From positions 372,001 through 436,000 of the forward strand of contig NZ_NPKO01000003.1 of the NCBI RefSeq assembly GCF_008329605.1: DNA of 64,000 nucleotides. The letters run 5' to 3'. Position numbers and translations under genes: made by a program. Below, piece by piece: positions 52,042 to 62,800 of this stretch. Every line of letters starts with the position of its first letter. The first letter of the stretch is position 1. The notes beneath the pieces were generated by a model. The model made no database searches. It worked only from the letters and a program-made list of their open reading frames with translations, and was not told where the DNA came from. The DNA is from Mycolicibacterium sp. P9-64. GTDB taxonomy: Bacteria; Actinomycetota; Actinomycetes; Mycobacteriales; Mycobacteriaceae.

Positions 52042-53778
52042 ATGCACGCGAAGCAGCTGAACGGGCCCCAGACCACGGGCCGGGACTACCGGAATCTGAG
52101 CGAGCCCACGCACACCGTTCGGCACGACGTCAACGTCGCCGTTCCCGTCCGCGACGGAACGGCGCTGATGGCCGACGTCCACCGGCCCGACGCGGACGGC
52201 CGGTTCCCCGCGCTGATCGCCGCTTCCCCGTACCCACGCCAGATCCAGGATCTCGGCGCCCCGATGGGGTTCATCGAGGCGGGCGTCACCAACTTCTGGG
52301 TGTCGCGCGGCTACGTCCACGTAATCGCCAACGTGCGCGGTACTGGCGGTTCGAGCGGCGAGTTCGGATTCTTCGACGCCCAGGAGCGTCGGGACATGCA
52401 CGATCTCGTCGAGTGGGCGGCCGCGCAGCCGTGGTGCGACGGCAACGTCGGAATGATCGGCATCAGCTACTTCGCGATGACCCAACTCGAAGCGGCCGTC
52501 GAGCGACCGCCGCACCTCAGGGCGATCTTCCCGCTCGCGGTCACGGCCGATCTGTTCGAGGCGGCGTCGCATCACGGGCTGGTCAGTTCCTCCTTCGTCA
52601 CGCCCTTCCTCTCGATGATGGGCCTGACCGCCGCGCGTAGCGACGGGTTCTGGCGCAGCGTGCCGCTGAAACTTGCCCGCGAGGTGCTCAACCTGCCGCC
52701 ACTACACCGCAAGTTCGGAACGATGAACGGTGAGGAGGCGGTGACGATGATGCACCAGCTGCTCAAGCTCCCCCACGATCCGCACCCCTGGGACGACCTC
52801 TGGCACGACGTGTTCGTCAAGCACCCCGTGCGTGACGAGTGGTGGGACGAACGAAATCTCGTGCCCCTGCTGAAGAACATCGACGTCCCCGTCTATCTCG
52901 GATGCGACTGGGAGAACGTGCCGTTACATCTGCCGTCGACGTTCATCGCGTGGAAGGGCTTGGCGCACAATCCGAACGTGCAGATGGGCATGCTCGGCAA
53001 GTACGGGCTGACCTGGCCGTGGGAGAGCCTGCACATCGAGGCGCTCGCCTGGTACGACCACTGGTTGAAGGGTCGCGACACCGGCATCCTCGACGGCAAC
53101 CGGGTGCGTTTCACGCTGCCCGGCAGCGAGAAGACCGAAGCTCCGGGCGCCACGGAATGGCACACGAGTGAATCGTGGCCGCCGCCGGCGACACGACGTC
53201 AACTGGCCTTACGCGCCGACGGCACGCTCGGAGACGACGAAGGGCCTTCCGGCGCAAGAGAGTACATGGTCTTGGGAACCGGGACCGGCCGCGTGAAGGC
53301 CAGTAGAATCGACCCGCCAGCCAGCCTCGTGTGGACCTCGACACCGCTGGAATCCGACCTCGACGTCGTCGGCGAATTCGAACTCCGTCTCATCGCGTCG
53401 GCCACCGCCGGGGACACTGCGTGGATCGCCACACTTCAGGACGTTGCGCCCAACGGCGAAGTCACCGACGTCACCGCGGGGTGGCTGCGCGCCAGCATGC
53501 GCGAGGTCGACGAGGCCCTCAGCACTCCTGGCGCCCCCGCGCCATCCTGCCGGACTATCGCAGCCGTGCCGATCGGCGAGGACATCGAGTATCGAATCCC
53601 TTTGGTGCCCAATGCCCGCCGCTACGCGAAGGGGCACCGGCTTCAGCTGGTACTCACCAGCGACGACCAAAACCCCGACGTTCCGGCCATCATGAACTTC
53701 CGCCACGCCAGCGTCGGCACCAGCAGCCTGAACACCGTCCGCTCGTCGTCGCGCTTGCTGCTACCCATCCTCGCCTAA
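52042..53778 (+). CDS. CocE/NonD family alpha/beta hydrolase (X-Pro dipeptidyl-peptidase S15-like)
   Basis: This 578-residue hydrolase has N-terminal VRDGTALMADVHRPDADGRF, the nucleophile motif GISYFAMTQ (Ser of the catalytic triad), NVRGTGGSSGEF upstream of it, and a C-terminal jelly-roll domain (from about residue 370) typical of cocaine esterase, X-prolyl peptidase and glutaryl-acylase relatives. The substrate is unknown, probably an ester or amide. ATG 52042 is preferred to GTG 52033 because the -10 box positions a leaderless start at it. Expression is probably repressed by the divergent TetR. Confidence 0.85.
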   Translation: MHAKQLNGPQTTGRDYRNLSEPTHTVRHDVNVAVPVRDGTALMADVHRPDADGRFPALIAASPYPRQIQDLGAPMGFIEAGVTNFWVSRGYVHVIANVRGTGGSSGEFGFFDAQERRDMHDLVEWAAAQPWCDGNVGMIGISYFAMTQLEAAVERPPHLRAIFPLAVTADLFEAASHHGLVSSSFVTPFLSMMGLTAARSDGFWRSVPLKLAREVLNLPPLHRKFGTMNGEEAVTMMHQLLKLPHDPHPWDDLWHDVFVKHPVRDEWWDERNLVPLLKNIDVPVYLGCDWENVPLHLPSTFIAWKGLAHNPNVQMGMLGKYGLTWPWESLHIEALAWYDHWLKGRDTGILDGNRVRFTLPGSEKTEAPGATEWHTSESWPPPATRRQLALRADGTLGDDEGPSGAREYMVLGTGTGRVKASRIDPPASLVWTSTPLESDLDVVGEFELRLIASATAGDTAWIATLQDVAPNGEVTDVTAGWLRASMREVDEALSTPGAPAPSCRTIAAVPIGEDIEYRIPLVPNARRYAKGHRLQLVLTSDDQNPDVPAIMNFRHASVGTSSLNTVRSSSRLLLPILA

Positions 53779-53781
53779 TCG

Positions 53782-54366
53782 CTACAGGGAGGCCACGAAC
53801 AGGCGGTGGACCCGGCGATCGCCGGTCATCTCGGGATGGAACGACGTCGCGAGCATCCGACCCTGCCGGACCGCCACGGGGTGTCCTGCCGCCTCGGCCA
53901 GGATCTCGACACCCGCGCCGACGCGCTCGACCCACGGCGCGCGGATGAACACGGCATGCATGGGTTCGTCGAGCCCCTGGAAGTCGATGTCACCCTCGAA
54001 CGAGTCGACCTGCCGACCGAAGGCATTGCGCCGCACCGTCATGTCGATCGCCCCGAGCGGCACGGCCTCGCGGCCGGGTACGCCCGCGTCGGTGATGGTG
54101 GTGGCGAGCAGGATCATGCCCGCGCAGGAGCCGTAGGCGGGCAGGCCGTCGGCCAGCCGCGCCCGCAACGGTTCCAGCAACTCGAACTCGCGCAGCAGGT
54201 GGCTCATCGCCGTGGACTCCCCACCGGGGATCACCAGTGCATCGACGGCGTCCAACTCGGACCTGCGCCGCACGGTGACTGCCTCTGCGCCTGCCTCGGT
54301 CAGCGCTGCGAGATGTTCTCGGGTATCACCCTGCAGCGCAAGGACACCGACGCGTGGCGCGCTCAC
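53782..54366 (-). CDS. pdxT: Pyridoxal 5'-phosphate synthase glutaminase subunit PdxT
   Basis: This 194-residue class I-like glutaminase has IPGGEST, the catalytic Cys in [11 protein letters not shown] and the His-Glu pair in SFHPEMTGD. It supplies ammonia to PdxS for de novo PLP synthesis from ribose 5-phosphate and glyceraldehyde 3-phosphate. Its start overlaps the tesB stop by four bases, so pdxS-tesB-pdxT form one operon as in Rv2606c-Rv2604c. Confidence 0.96.
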   Translation of the reverse strand: MSAPRVGVLALQGDTREHLAALTEAGAEAVTVRRRSELDAVDALVIPGGESTAMSHLLREFELLEPLRARLADGLPAYGSCAGMILLATTITDAGVPGREAVPLGAIDMTVRRNAFGRQVDSFEGDIDFQGLDEPMHAVFIRAPWVERVGAGVEILAEAAGHPVAVRQGRMLATSFHPEMTGDRRVHRLFVASL

Positions 54367-55208
54367 TTTGGGGTGGGCGTGAAGTCACGCTGGTAACGGG
54401 TGAGCCCCTCCTGCATCACCGCAGCCACCATCTCGCCGTACTGGTTGAAGAGCTTGCCCTGCGTCAGCGCCTGCCCGCCACACGCCGACGGTGAGGACTG
54501 GTCGTAAAGCAGCCACTCGTCGGCGCGGAACGGCCGCATGAACCACATCGCGTGATCGAGCGAGGCGACCATCAGGTGCTTGCGCTCCTCGGGGTGATTG
54601 ACCTGGGCCGAACCGAGCAGCGTGAGGTCGCTGAGGTAGGCCAGCGCACAGATGTGCAGCACCGAATCGTCGGGCAGCGGGTCGCGGTGACGGAACCATA
54701 CCTGCTGCTGTGACGCCTTACCGGGCAGCAGCGCGACCTGGTCGCGCGGCACGATGCGAACGTCCCACTCCGCGAACTGCGCGAACCCGGCATCGTCGAA
54801 CGCCCCGCCCGACCGGAAGCCGGGCAGGTCGTCGGGCGGCGGCGCGGCGGGCATCGGGTCCTGATGCTCGATGCCGCTCTGGTCGGTCTGAAACGACGCC
54901 GACATGCTGAAGATGGTCTCGCCGTGCTGGACGGCGCTGACCCGTCGAGTGGCGAACGAGCCGCCGTCGCGGAGCCGCTCGACGAGATACACCGCGGGCG
55001 TCCTGGCGTCGCCGGGACGCAGGAAGTAACCGTGCAGCGAGTGCACCTGGTAGCGCGGGTCGACCGTGCGCACCGCGGACACCAGCGACTGGCCGGCTAC
55101 ATGACCGCCGAAAGTGCGCTGCAGGAAACCCGATTCGGGGCTGAAGACACCACCGCGATAGATGTTTACCTCGAGCTGCTCGAGATCGAGGATCTTTTCG
55201 ATCGACAT
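54363..55208 (-). CDS. tesB: Acyl-CoA thioesterase II
   Basis: This 281-residue double-hotdog thioesterase has TesB landmarks [26 protein letters not shown], and the C-terminal [17 protein letters not shown] and [12 protein letters not shown]. It hydrolyses medium- to long-chain acyl-CoA. It is embedded between pdxS and pdxT, an arrangement conserved in mycobacteria (Rv2605c) though with no known metabolic link to PLP. Confidence 0.94.
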   Translation of the reverse strand: MSIEKILDLEQLEVNIYRGGVFSPESGFLQRTFGGHVAGQSLVSAVRTVDPRYQVHSLHGYFLRPGDARTPAVYLVERLRDGGSFATRRVSAVQHGETIFSMSASFQTDQSGIEHQDPMPAAPPPDDLPGFRSGGAFDDAGFAQFAEWDVRIVPRDQVALLPGKASQQQVWFRHRDPLPDDSVLHICALAYLSDLTLLGSAQVNHPEERKHLMVASLDHAMWFMRPFRADEWLLYDQSSPSACGGQALTQGKLFNQYGEMVAAVMQEGLTRYQRDFTPTPK

Positions 55209-55250
55209 GCGGCTACTGTGCCATCCGCGGTCTGCGCGGGCGTCGCACCC

Positions 55251-56165
55251 CTACCAGCCGCGTTCGGCGAGCCGGTGTGGTTGTGCGATGTCCTCGACGT
55301 TGATGCCGACCATGGCCTCGCCCAGTCCGCGCGACACCTTGGCCAGCACGTCGGGATCGTCGTAGAAGGTGGTGGCCTTCACGATCGCCGCACCCCGCTC
55401 CGCAGGGTTGCCGGACTTGAAGATCCCCGAGCCGACGAACACACCCTCGGCACCGAGCTGCATCATCATCGCCGCATCCGCAGGAGTCGCGATGCCGCCC
55501 GCCGTGAACATCGTCACCGGCAACTTGCCCGCCTTCGCGACCTCGACCACCAGATCGTAGGGCGCCTGCAGTTCCTTGGCGGCGACGAACAGCTCGTCCT
55601 CGCTCAACGAGCTCAACCGGCGGATCTCGCCGCCGATGGCCCGCATGTGCGTGGTCGCGTTCGACACGTCACCGGTGCCTGCCTCGCCCTTGGAGCGGAT
55701 CATCGCCGCACCCTCGGTGATCCGGCGCAGCGCCTCCCCCAGGTTGGTCGCCCCGCACACGAACGGCACGGTGAACTTCCACTTGTCGATGTGGTTGGCG
55801 TAATCAGCCGGAGTGAGCACTTCGGACTCGTCGATGTAGTCCACCCCGAGGCTCTGCAGGATCTGCGCCTCGACGAAGTGCCCGATCCGGGCCTTGGCCA
55901 TCACCGGGATGGTGACCGCGGAGATGATGCCCTCGATCATGTCGGGGTCGCTCATCCGCGACACGCCACCCTGGGCGCGAATGTCGGCGGGCACACGCTC
56001 GAGCGCCATGACGGCGACGGCGCCCGCGGCCTCGGCGATCCGGGCCTGCTCGGGCGTGACGACGTCCATGATGACGCCACCCTTGAGCATCTCAGCCATG
56101 CCACGCTTGACACGGGCGGTGCCGGTCTGGGTCACCGACCCGTTGGTTCCAGGTGCGGTATCCAC
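55251..56165 (-). CDS. pdxS: Pyridoxal 5'-phosphate synthase subunit PdxS
   Basis: This 304-residue TIM-barrel synthase has PdxS motifs [20 protein letters not shown], the lysine in [14 protein letters not shown] that forms the substrate Schiff base, [13 protein letters not shown], and the second lysine region [13 protein letters not shown]. It assembles PLP with ammonia from PdxT. GTG 56165 is preceded by the strong GGAGGAGA; the longer upstream frame was rejected. It is the first gene of the pdxS-tesB-pdxT operon. Confidence 0.97.
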   Translation of the reverse strand: MDTAPGTNGSVTQTGTARVKRGMAEMLKGGVIMDVVTPEQARIAEAAGAVAVMALERVPADIRAQGGVSRMSDPDMIEGIISAVTIPVMAKARIGHFVEAQILQSLGVDYIDESEVLTPADYANHIDKWKFTVPFVCGATNLGEALRRITEGAAMIRSKGEAGTGDVSNATTHMRAIGGEIRRLSSLSEDELFVAAKELQAPYDLVVEVAKAGKLPVTMFTAGGIATPADAAMMMQLGAEGVFVGSGIFKSGNPAERGAAIVKATTFYDDPDVLAKVSRGLGEAMVGINVEDIAQPHRLAERGW

Positions 56166-56241
56166 GCTATCTCCTCCAAATAGGTACTGAACCAGTGTAG
56201 TGACAGGGCCAAATCGATTAAATCCGTATCTCGGCCTGCCG

Positions 56242-57261
56242 TCATCGGATGGACTGCAACTCGCGCACCGGCCCGCCCGCGGCCGTCGCGTTGGCCTCCG
56301 CGAGCAGTTCGGCCAACTGCAACGGGTAGACCGTTTCACCACGGGCGGCCAGCTCACCGATGGTGTCCTCATCACACCATCGATGGCCGTGGATGGAGTG
56401 GCGTTCGAGCGCAGTGTGACCGATGGTCGACGGTTCGAACCGCGTCGTGCGATGGATGAAGAACATCTCCTCGCTGCGGATCACCGAACCGTTGAACTCG
56501 AACACCGCCTCGCGCCGCCACACCGGACCGATCAGGTCGGCCGCGCTGACGCGCAGCCCGGTCTCCTCCTCGATCTCGCGCACGGCGGCGTCGGGCAGCG
56601 CCTCCCCCGGCTCCACGGCACCGCCCACCGTGAACCACCAGCGCGGCGCCGCAGCTGCCTCGCTGGCCGGGTCGGAACCACACAACAGCAGCACGCTGCC
56701 CTGCTCGTCGAGCAGCACGACGCGTGCCGACGTACGCGGGTTCACCGGCGCGAGGGAGCGCCGCGATGACCGTTCGGCGATCTCGAAATACGTTGGCAAC
56801 GCCGCGGTTCCGCCGAGGTGAAGCCATCGCACCATCGGCCGCTCCCGCAACGAGAGGGTGTCGCGCACGGCGTCGTTGTGGAACCGGCGGGCCAGCACCA
56901 CGCGCGCCTCTGCATCGGCCAACTCCGCCACCAACGACACCGGGATCGATGCAGGATCGACCAGCGCGAGCGCCGCGGACAGCTCGTTCTCGGCGGCCTC
57001 GCGCCCCGACCGCGGCGCGCGTTCGGCGGCGTCGGCGAGCGTGGCCAACCGCACGCCCGCTGCGGAACCGCCGTAGGCGTCGGTGGCCACGGCCCGTGCC
57101 ACCACGGCGCGGCGCGCGAGCAACCCGTCGAGTGCCAGCCAGGACAGGTCGTAGCGGACGTGCAGGCGGTCCAGCCGGTTCGCGGTCTGAAACGCCCAGA
57201 CGCCGCCGACCAGTAGCACGACGGCCAGCAGTACCAGCGCGACCACCAAGATCCAGGACAT
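56242..57261 (-). CDS. Membrane-anchored Nudix hydrolase (Rv2609c-like)
   Basis: This 339-residue protein has one N-terminal transmembrane helix ([20 protein letters not shown]), a helical Ala/Arg-rich middle, and a C-terminal Nudix domain. The Nudix box, [15 protein letters not shown] then REIEEETGL, is complete (G-x5-E-x7-REUxEExGU). Nudix enzymes hydrolyse nucleoside diphosphate-X compounds; the substrate is unknown. ATG 57261 begins the helix. It follows pimA after 55 bp, a gap that contains a small hairpin, and occupies the same place as Rv2609c. Confidence 0.88.
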   Translation of the reverse strand: MSWILVVALVLLAVVLLVGGVWAFQTANRLDRLHVRYDLSWLALDGLLARRAVVARAVATDAYGGSAAGVRLATLADAAERAPRSGREAAENELSAALALVDPASIPVSLVAELADAEARVVLARRFHNDAVRDTLSLRERPMVRWLHLGGTAALPTYFEIAERSSRRSLAPVNPRTSARVVLLDEQGSVLLLCGSDPASEAAAAPRWWFTVGGAVEPGEALPDAAVREIEEETGLRVSAADLIGPVWRREAVFEFNGSVIRSEEMFFIHRTTRFEPSTIGHTALERHSIHGHRWCDEDTIGELAARGETVYPLQLAELLAEANATAAGGPVRELQSIR

Positions 57262-57283
57262 CAACCTGCACCCCGAGCTTCGC

Positions 57284-57304
57284 TCTCCCACGCAAGCGGG
57301 GAGA
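57284..57304 (-). repeat. Small hairpin with CGCAAGCGGGG motif between pimA and the Nudix gene
   Basis: TCTCCC (57284-57289) pairs with GGGAGA (57299-57304) across a 9-nt loop. The motif CGCAAGCGGGG (57291-57301) is shared with the palindromic element at 17362-17372, suggesting a recurring intergenic motif; it could attenuate read-through from pimA. Confidence 0.4.
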
Positions 57305-57316
57305 CCCCCAACGCCA

Positions 57317-58441
57317 TCACGAAGCCACCTGGACCTTCGCCCCTGCGCCGGCCACCGTCTCGTAGACCCGCAGGATCTGTTGGGCCACCACCGACCAGTC
57401 ATAGCGGCGCACGGCCTTCTTCGCGGCAGCGGCGAGACGCTCTCGGACCGCGTCGTCGGACAGCACCTCGATCAAGGACGATGCCAGCGCCGCCGAATCG
57501 TCGACGGGCACCAGTCGGCCTGCGGCACCGTCCTCGAGTACCCGGCGGAACGCGTCGAGGTCGCTTGCCACCACGGCGGTACCCGCCGCCATCGCCTCGA
57601 CGAGCACGATGCCGAAGCTCTCGCCGCCGGTGTTCGGGGCGCAGTACACGTCGGCACTGCGCATCGCGGACGCCTTCGCCGCGTCGTCGACGAGTCCGAG
57701 GAAGCGCAGGTGCCCGGCCAGCTCGCCGGCCTCCTCTGCCAGTTCTCCTTCGTCGCCGCGCCCGACCACGAGCACCTCGATGTCGGGAAGCGCCTCGACG
57801 AGTGCGGGCAGCGCACCGAGCAGGACCTGCATGCCCTTGCGTGGTTCGTCGAAGCGGCCGAGGAACAGCACGGTCTTACCGGGGCGCGGGTAGCCCTCGA
57901 GCTGGGGCGCAGACTCGAACGACGCAACGTCGACGCCGTTGGGGATCTCGACGGCGTCGGAACCCAGTGCCTCCATCTGCCAGCGCCGTGCCAGATCGGA
58001 TACCGCGATGCGCCCGACGATCTTCTCGTGCCAAGGGCGCAAGATGCCCTGAAAGACGCTGAGCGTCAACGACTTCGTGGTCGACGTGTGGAACGTCGCC
58101 ACGATCGGCCCCTCGGCGATCATCAACGCAAGCATCGACAGGCTCGGCGCGTTGGGCTCGTGCAGGTGCAGCACGTCGAACTCGCCGTCGACGAGCCACT
58201 TCTTCACCGTGCGGTGCGCGGCAGGACCGAACCGCAGCCGCGCGACCGACCCGTTGTACGGGATCGGGAGGGCCTTGCCTCCGGAGACGACGTAGTCGGG
58301 CAGCGACGCGTCGGGCGACGACGGGGCGAGAACGCTGACCACGTGTCCGTAACCGCGCATCACCTCGGCGAGCTGAAGCACGTGTGCCTGCACGCCGCCG
58401 GGTACGTCGAACGAGTACGGGCAGACCATCCCGATGCGCAT
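57317..58441 (-). CDS. pimA: Phosphatidyl-myo-inositol mannosyltransferase PimA
   Basis: This 374-residue GT4 enzyme has the N-terminal MRIGMVCPYSFDVPGGVQAH and the donor-binding NTGGESFGIVLVEAMAAGTA of retaining GT-B transferases. It adds the first mannose from GDP-mannose to phosphatidylinositol on the cytoplasmic face, the entry step of PIM, LM and LAM synthesis. It overlaps the patA stop (58441 shared), in the order thrS-HIT-pgsA1-patA-pimA. It is essential in mycobacteria from established work. Confidence 0.96.
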   Translation of the reverse strand: MRIGMVCPYSFDVPGGVQAHVLQLAEVMRGYGHVVSVLAPSSPDASLPDYVVSGGKALPIPYNGSVARLRFGPAAHRTVKKWLVDGEFDVLHLHEPNAPSLSMLALMIAEGPIVATFHTSTTKSLTLSVFQGILRPWHEKIVGRIAVSDLARRWQMEALGSDAVEIPNGVDVASFESAPQLEGYPRPGKTVLFLGRFDEPRKGMQVLLGALPALVEALPDIEVLVVGRGDEGELAEEAGELAGHLRFLGLVDDAAKASAMRSADVYCAPNTGGESFGIVLVEAMAAGTAVVASDLDAFRRVLEDGAAGRLVPVDDSAALASSLIEVLSDDAVRERLAAAAKKAVRRYDWSVVAQQILRVYETVAGAGAKVQVAS

Positions 58442-59433
58442 CAGGACGCCTCACCGCCGTCAGCGATCCCCGAGTCGCTTCGCTCCAGCCCGCCGATACG
58501 CGCACGACGTTCGTCCGACAGATCGGCAAGCCACTGCGGCTGCAGCATGTGCCAGTCGGCGGGGTGGGCGGCGATGTCGGTGGCGAACTGATCGGCCAGC
58601 GCCTGCGTGATCACGTTGACGTCTCCAGACGAGACGTCCAGCGGCGGATGGACGGTGGTCACCGTGACGTCGCGCTTGAACCAAGTGTGTGTGGGAAGCA
58701 GCGCGGCCCCGGTGGCCAGCGCCAACTTGGCGGGCCCCGCCGGCAGGCGGGTGGGTTCGCCGAAGAAGTCGACCTGAACACCCGAGCGGGTCAGGTCGCG
58801 ATCGGACATCAGGCAGACCAGGCCGTTGTTGCGGAGGCGCTCGGCAAGGATCTCGAACGGCGGCCGTTCACCACCGGTCAGCGGAAGCACCTCGAAACCC
58901 AGGCTCTCGCGGTAGTCGAGGAACCGCTTGTACAACGATTCGGGCTTGAGCCGTTCGGCAACGGTGGCGAAGCTGCCGTGAGTGTTGGTCAGCCACACCC
59001 CCGACATGTCCCAGTTGCCGCTGTGCGGAAGCGCCAAGATCGCACCGCGGCCTGCTTTCAGTGCGGCTACGACGTTGTCGCCACCCTCTGCCGCCTCGTT
59101 CAGCTTGCGCGCCAGCACCTGGTGATCCATCGACGGCAACCGGAAGGCTTCGCGCCAGTACCGGGCATACGAACTCAACGAGGCGCGAATCAGGCTTCCT
59201 GGCACCTCGGCCGGCGGCACTCCGATTACCCTGGCGAGGTTCTTGCGCAGTTGGTCGGGGCCGCCCCCGCGGGACGCGTACAGCGCACCGGCGTCGAAGG
59301 CGTTGCGGGCGGCGAACTCCGGCATCGCGCGCACCACGCGCCACCCCGCGCCGTACCCAAGATCGGCAAGCTGGCCGCTCAGCGGGATCGTCAGCCCGCG
59401 CACGCTCGGCAGGCCCGCGGACGGCGTGCTCAC
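58441..59433 (-). CDS. patA: Phosphatidylinositol mannoside acyltransferase PatA
   Basis: This 330-residue LpxL/LPLAT-type acyltransferase has catalytic H-x4-D motif in LPHSGNWDMSG, and NNGLVCLMSDRDLTRSG as a second conserved block. It transfers palmitate from palmitoyl-CoA to the 6-position of the mannose on PIM1 or PIM2. It is a peripheral inner-membrane protein. The GTG start overlaps the pgsA1 stop (GTGA). The context with pimA and pgsA1 and the similarity to Rv2611c make the assignment firm. Confidence 0.94.
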   Translation of the reverse strand: MSTPSAGLPSVRGLTIPLSGQLADLGYGAGWRVVRAMPEFAARNAFDAGALYASRGGGPDQLRKNLARVIGVPPAEVPGSLIRASLSSYARYWREAFRLPSMDHQVLARKLNEAAEGGDNVVAALKAGRGAILALPHSGNWDMSGVWLTNTHGSFATVAERLKPESLYKRFLDYRESLGFEVLPLTGGERPPFEILAERLRNNGLVCLMSDRDLTRSGVQVDFFGEPTRLPAGPAKLALATGAALLPTHTWFKRDVTVTTVHPPLDVSSGDVNVITQALADQFATDIAAHPADWHMLQPQWLADLSDERRARIGGLERSDSGIADGGEAS

Positions 59434-60134
59434 TGTCCGCTCGCTTCGCCAGAGGAATCGGCGGGCGGCTGAGCCGAATCAGTCTGTGGTCGTGCCGAAG
59501 CGGCCTCCAACGGATCCATCGCACCCGGCGACGTGCGCACTGCGTGCACCCGCTGCCCCAGCGTCACCAGGCTGGTCACCGCCAGCAGCCACATCGCGAC
59601 GTGCACCAACCACGGCACGTGCAGGAAGTGAACCCCGGACAGCCCCGCCCCGACGAGCACGATGATCAGTCGCTCCGGCCGTTCGATGATCCCGCCGTCG
59701 CCGCTGAGCCCGTTGGCCTCGGCGCGGGCCTTGATGTAGGACACCACTTGTGAGGTGACCAGGCAGATCATCGTGGCCACGACCAGTGAGGTGCTGTGCA
59801 TGCCGAACGCGGCCCACCACAGCAGGCCGCAGAAGATCGCGCCGTCGGCGATCCGGTCGCAGGTGGCGTCGAGCACCCCGCCGAACCTGGTGCCGAAGCC
59901 ACGTTCGCGCGCCATCGCGCCGTCGAGCATGTCGGCGAGGACGAAGACGAACACCGCGAATGCGCCCCACCAGAGTTGCCCGATGGGGAAGAGCGTCAGC
60001 GCCGAGATGACCGTTCCCGCAGTGCCGATGATGGTGATGCTGTCGGGGGTGAGCCCCGTGCGCAGCGCCGCCTTCGCCACCGGGCGGCTCAGCTTGGTGT
60101 ACGCCGCCCTGGTCAGCAGGTAGAAGTCACTCAC
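59430..60134 (-). CDS. pgsA1: Phosphatidylinositol phosphate synthase PgsA1
   Basis: This 234-residue CDP-alcohol phosphotransferase has the full signature D-G-x2-A-R-x8-G-x3-D-x3-D in LDGAMARERGFGTRFGGVLD then ATCD, with about six transmembrane helices. It condenses CDP-diacylglycerol with inositol phosphate to make the PI precursor of PIMs. The C-terminus is an extended Ala/Pro/Ser-rich tail, somewhat longer than in M. tuberculosis. GTG 60134 overlaps the HIT gene's TGA. It is in the PIM operon upstream of patA. Confidence 0.95.
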   Translation of the reverse strand: MSDFYLLTRAAYTKLSRPVAKAALRTGLTPDSITIIGTAGTVISALTLFPIGQLWWGAFAVFVFVLADMLDGAMARERGFGTRFGGVLDATCDRIADGAIFCGLLWWAAFGMHSTSLVVATMICLVTSQVVSYIKARAEANGLSGDGGIIERPERLIIVLVGAGLSGVHFLHVPWLVHVAMWLLAVTSLVTLGQRVHAVRTSPGAMDPLEAASARPQTDSAQPPADSSGEASGQ

Positions 60135-60685
60135 GGCAGGTTCGCCCACGCAGTGGCCAGCAATTGGCGGGTATCGCTGAGAAGCTGCGGAATGATCTTG
60201 GAGCCACCGATGATCGTGATGAAGTTCGCGTCGCCACCCCACCGCGGCACGACGTGCATGTGGAGGTGCTCGGCAAGCGAACCGCCTGCGGATGCCCCGA
60301 GGTTGAGCCCGACGTTGAAGCCGTGCGGCCGCGACACGCTCTTCATCGCACGAATCGCCTTCTGCGTGAACGCCATCAGCTCTGCGCTCTCGGCGACGGT
60401 GAGGTCCTCGAGCTCGGCAACCCTGCGGTAGGGCACCACCATCAGGTGCCCAGGGTTGTACGGGTAGAGATTGAGCACCGCGTAGACGAGCTCACCACGC
60501 GCGACCACCAGCCCGTCCTCGTCCGACATGGTGGGGATGTCGGTGAACGGTTCCGACGACTTCGCCGAGCCGGTCTTGATCGCATCGGCGATGTAGTTCA
60601 TCCGGTGTGGCGTCCATAGCCGTTGCAGGTGGTCGGGCTCGCCGACACCGTGATCGACGATCTCGTTGCCGTCGTTCGAGGTCAC
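60131..60685 (-). CDS. HIT family Ap4A phosphorylase-like protein
   Basis: This 184-residue HIT-fold protein has the triad motif [20 protein letters not shown] and [12 protein letters not shown]. The orthologue Rv2613c is, from memory, a diadenosine-tetraphosphate phosphorylase. Next to thrS it may remove Ap4A, a by-product of aminoacyl-tRNA synthetases; that link is inference. It overlaps both thrS and pgsA1 by four bases. Confidence 0.93.
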   Translation of the reverse strand: MTSNDGNEIVDHGVGEPDHLQRLWTPHRMNYIADAIKTGSAKSSEPFTDIPTMSDEDGLVVARGELVYAVLNLYPYNPGHLMVVPYRRVAELEDLTVAESAELMAFTQKAIRAMKSVSRPHGFNVGLNLGASAGGSLAEHLHMHVVPRWGGDANFITIIGGSKIIPQLLSDTRQLLATAWANLP

Positions 60686-62733
60686 GTCGCGCCGACCTCC
60701 AGCAGTTCGGCAGTGGGAGCGGCGTTCTCACGTCTGGCGATCCACTGCGCGATGGCCTCGACGGCGTCGTCGCGAGAGACCCCGTTGATCTGGGTGCGGT
60801 CACCGAACCGGAAGCTCACCGCGCCGGCCTCCACGTCGCGGTCGCCCGCCAGCAGCATGAACGGCACCTTCTGGTTGGTCTGGTTGACGATCTTCTTTGC
60901 CATCCGGTCGTCACTGGTGTCGACCTCGACCCGGATCCCGCGCGCCTTCAGTTGCGCGGCAATGCCTTCCAGATACTCGGCGTGTGCGTCGGCGACCGGA
61001 ATGCCCACCACCTGCACCGGCGCCAGCCATGCCGGGAAGGCGCCCGCGTAGTGCTCGGTGAGGATGCCGAAGAACCGCTCGATGGAGCCGAACAGCGCGC
61101 GGTGGATCATTACGGGGCGCTGACGACTGCCGTCGGCGGCGGTGTACTCGAGGTCGAACCGGTCGGGGAAGTTGAAGTCCAGCTGGATGGTGGACATCTG
61201 CCAGCTGCGGCCAAGTGCATCGCGTGCCTGGACCGAGATCTTCGGTCCGTAGAACGCGGCGCCGCCCGGGTCGGGCACCAGCTCCAGACCGGATGCCTCG
61301 GCGACCTCGGCCAGGGTGTTGGTGGCCTCTTCCCAGATCTCGTCGGAGCCCACGAACTTCTTCGGGTCCTTGGTCGACAGCTCCAGGTAGAAGTCGTCGA
61401 GCCCGTAGTCGCCGAGCAGTCCGATGACGAACTTCAGCAGCGAGGTGAGTTCGTCGCGCATCTGATCGCGGGTGCAGAAGATGTGCGCGTCGTCCATGGT
61501 GAGCCCGCGCACCCGGGTCAAGCCGTGCACCACACCGGATTTCTCGTAGCGGTACACCGCACCGAATTCGAAGGCGCGCAACGGCAGTTCGCGATAGGAC
61601 CGCCCGCGGGCCCGATAGATCAAGCAGTGCATCGGGCAGTTCATCGGCTTGAGGTAGTAGTCCTGACCCGGTTTGCGGACCGTGCCGTCCTCGTTGAACT
61701 CCGCGTCGATGTGCATCGGCGGGAACATCCCGTCGGCGTACCAGTCAAGGTGCCCCGAGGTGTGGAACAGCTGCGCCTTGGTGATGTGCGGGGTGTTGAC
61801 GAACTCGTAGCCGGCTTCGATGTGCTTGCGGCGCGAGTAGTCCTCGAGCTCGCGGCGGATGATGCCGCCCTTGGGGTGGAAAACCGGTAGGCCCGAACCG
61901 ATCTCGTCGGGGAAGCTGAACAGGTCGAGTTCGGTGCCCAGCTTGCGGTGGTCACGCCGCTGCGCCTCTTCGATGAGCTCGAGGTGGCGGTCGAGCGCCT
62001 CCTGCGACTCCCACGCGGTGCCGTAGATGCGCTGCAGGCTGGCGTTGTCTTGATCGCCCCGCCAGTACGCGGCCGAGCTGCGGGTCAGCTTGAACGCGGG
62101 GATGTACTTGGTGGTCGGGATGTGCGGCCCACGGCACAGGTCGCCCCAAACCCGTTCGCGGGTACGAGGATTGAGGTTGTCATAGGCGGTCAGCTCGGCG
62201 CCGCCGACCTCCATGACGTCGGGGTCGCCGGACTTGTCGTCGATCAGCTCGAGCTTGAACGGCTCGTTGGCCAGTTCTTCGCGAGCCTGGTCCTTGGACT
62301 CGTAGACGCGCCTGTCGAAGAGCTGACCGTCCTTGACGATCTGGCGCATGCGCTTCTCGAGGGCCTCGAGGTCCTCAGGCGTGAACGCCCGCGGCACGTC
62401 GAAGTCGTAGTAGAAGCCGTCGGTGATCGGCGGGCCGATGCCGAGCTTGGCTTCGGGGAACAGCCCCTGCACGGCCTGCGCGAGGACGTGCGCGGTCGAG
62501 TGCCTGATGACGCTGCGGCCGTCGTCGGTGTCGGCGCCGACGGGAGTCACCTCGGCGTCGGCATCGGGCACCCAGGACAGGTCGCGCAGCAGGCCGTCGG
62601 CGTCGCGCACGACGACGACGGCATCCGATGCTCCCCTGGTCGGCAGCCCCGCTTCGCGAACCGCCGCCCCTGCGGTCGTCCCGGCAGCGACCCGGATCGG
62701 GGCTGCGGGGGCGGGGCTGGCGGCGGCGTTCAT
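60682..62733 (-). CDS. thrS: Threonyl-tRNA synthetase
   Basis: This 683-residue class II synthetase has an N-terminal TGS domain, the second additional (editing) domain with [12 protein letters not shown], and a catalytic core with zinc ligand Cys in [11 protein letters not shown], motif 2 in [20 protein letters not shown] and motif 3 in [14 protein letters not shown]. The C-terminal anticodon-binding domain begins near residue 575. It charges tRNA-Thr. It is the first gene of the long PIM operon; no T-box-like leader was recognised in the 65 bp upstream. Confidence 0.97.
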   Translation of the reverse strand: MNAAASPAPAAPIRVAAGTTAGAAVREAGLPTRGASDAVVVVRDADGLLRDLSWVPDADAEVTPVGADTDDGRSVIRHSTAHVLAQAVQGLFPEAKLGIGPPITDGFYYDFDVPRAFTPEDLEALEKRMRQIVKDGQLFDRRVYESKDQAREELANEPFKLELIDDKSGDPDVMEVGGAELTAYDNLNPRTRERVWGDLCRGPHIPTTKYIPAFKLTRSSAAYWRGDQDNASLQRIYGTAWESQEALDRHLELIEEAQRRDHRKLGTELDLFSFPDEIGSGLPVFHPKGGIIRRELEDYSRRKHIEAGYEFVNTPHITKAQLFHTSGHLDWYADGMFPPMHIDAEFNEDGTVRKPGQDYYLKPMNCPMHCLIYRARGRSYRELPLRAFEFGAVYRYEKSGVVHGLTRVRGLTMDDAHIFCTRDQMRDELTSLLKFVIGLLGDYGLDDFYLELSTKDPKKFVGSDEIWEEATNTLAEVAEASGLELVPDPGGAAFYGPKISVQARDALGRSWQMSTIQLDFNFPDRFDLEYTAADGSRQRPVMIHRALFGSIERFFGILTEHYAGAFPAWLAPVQVVGIPVADAHAEYLEGIAAQLKARGIRVEVDTSDDRMAKKIVNQTNQKVPFMLLAGDRDVEAGAVSFRFGDRTQINGVSRDDAVEAIAQWIARRENAAPTAELLEVGAT

Positions 62734-62800
62734 CGGAGATTCTCCTCGGTGCGGGTATGCGGGGGTTATCTGACCGCGACCATGCTATCGGGGAGAGTCC

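Noticed and set aside
62734..62800. T-box or other riboswitch upstream of thrS
   Set aside because: The leader is only about 65 bp, with no specifier-loop or antiterminator-like structure visible.
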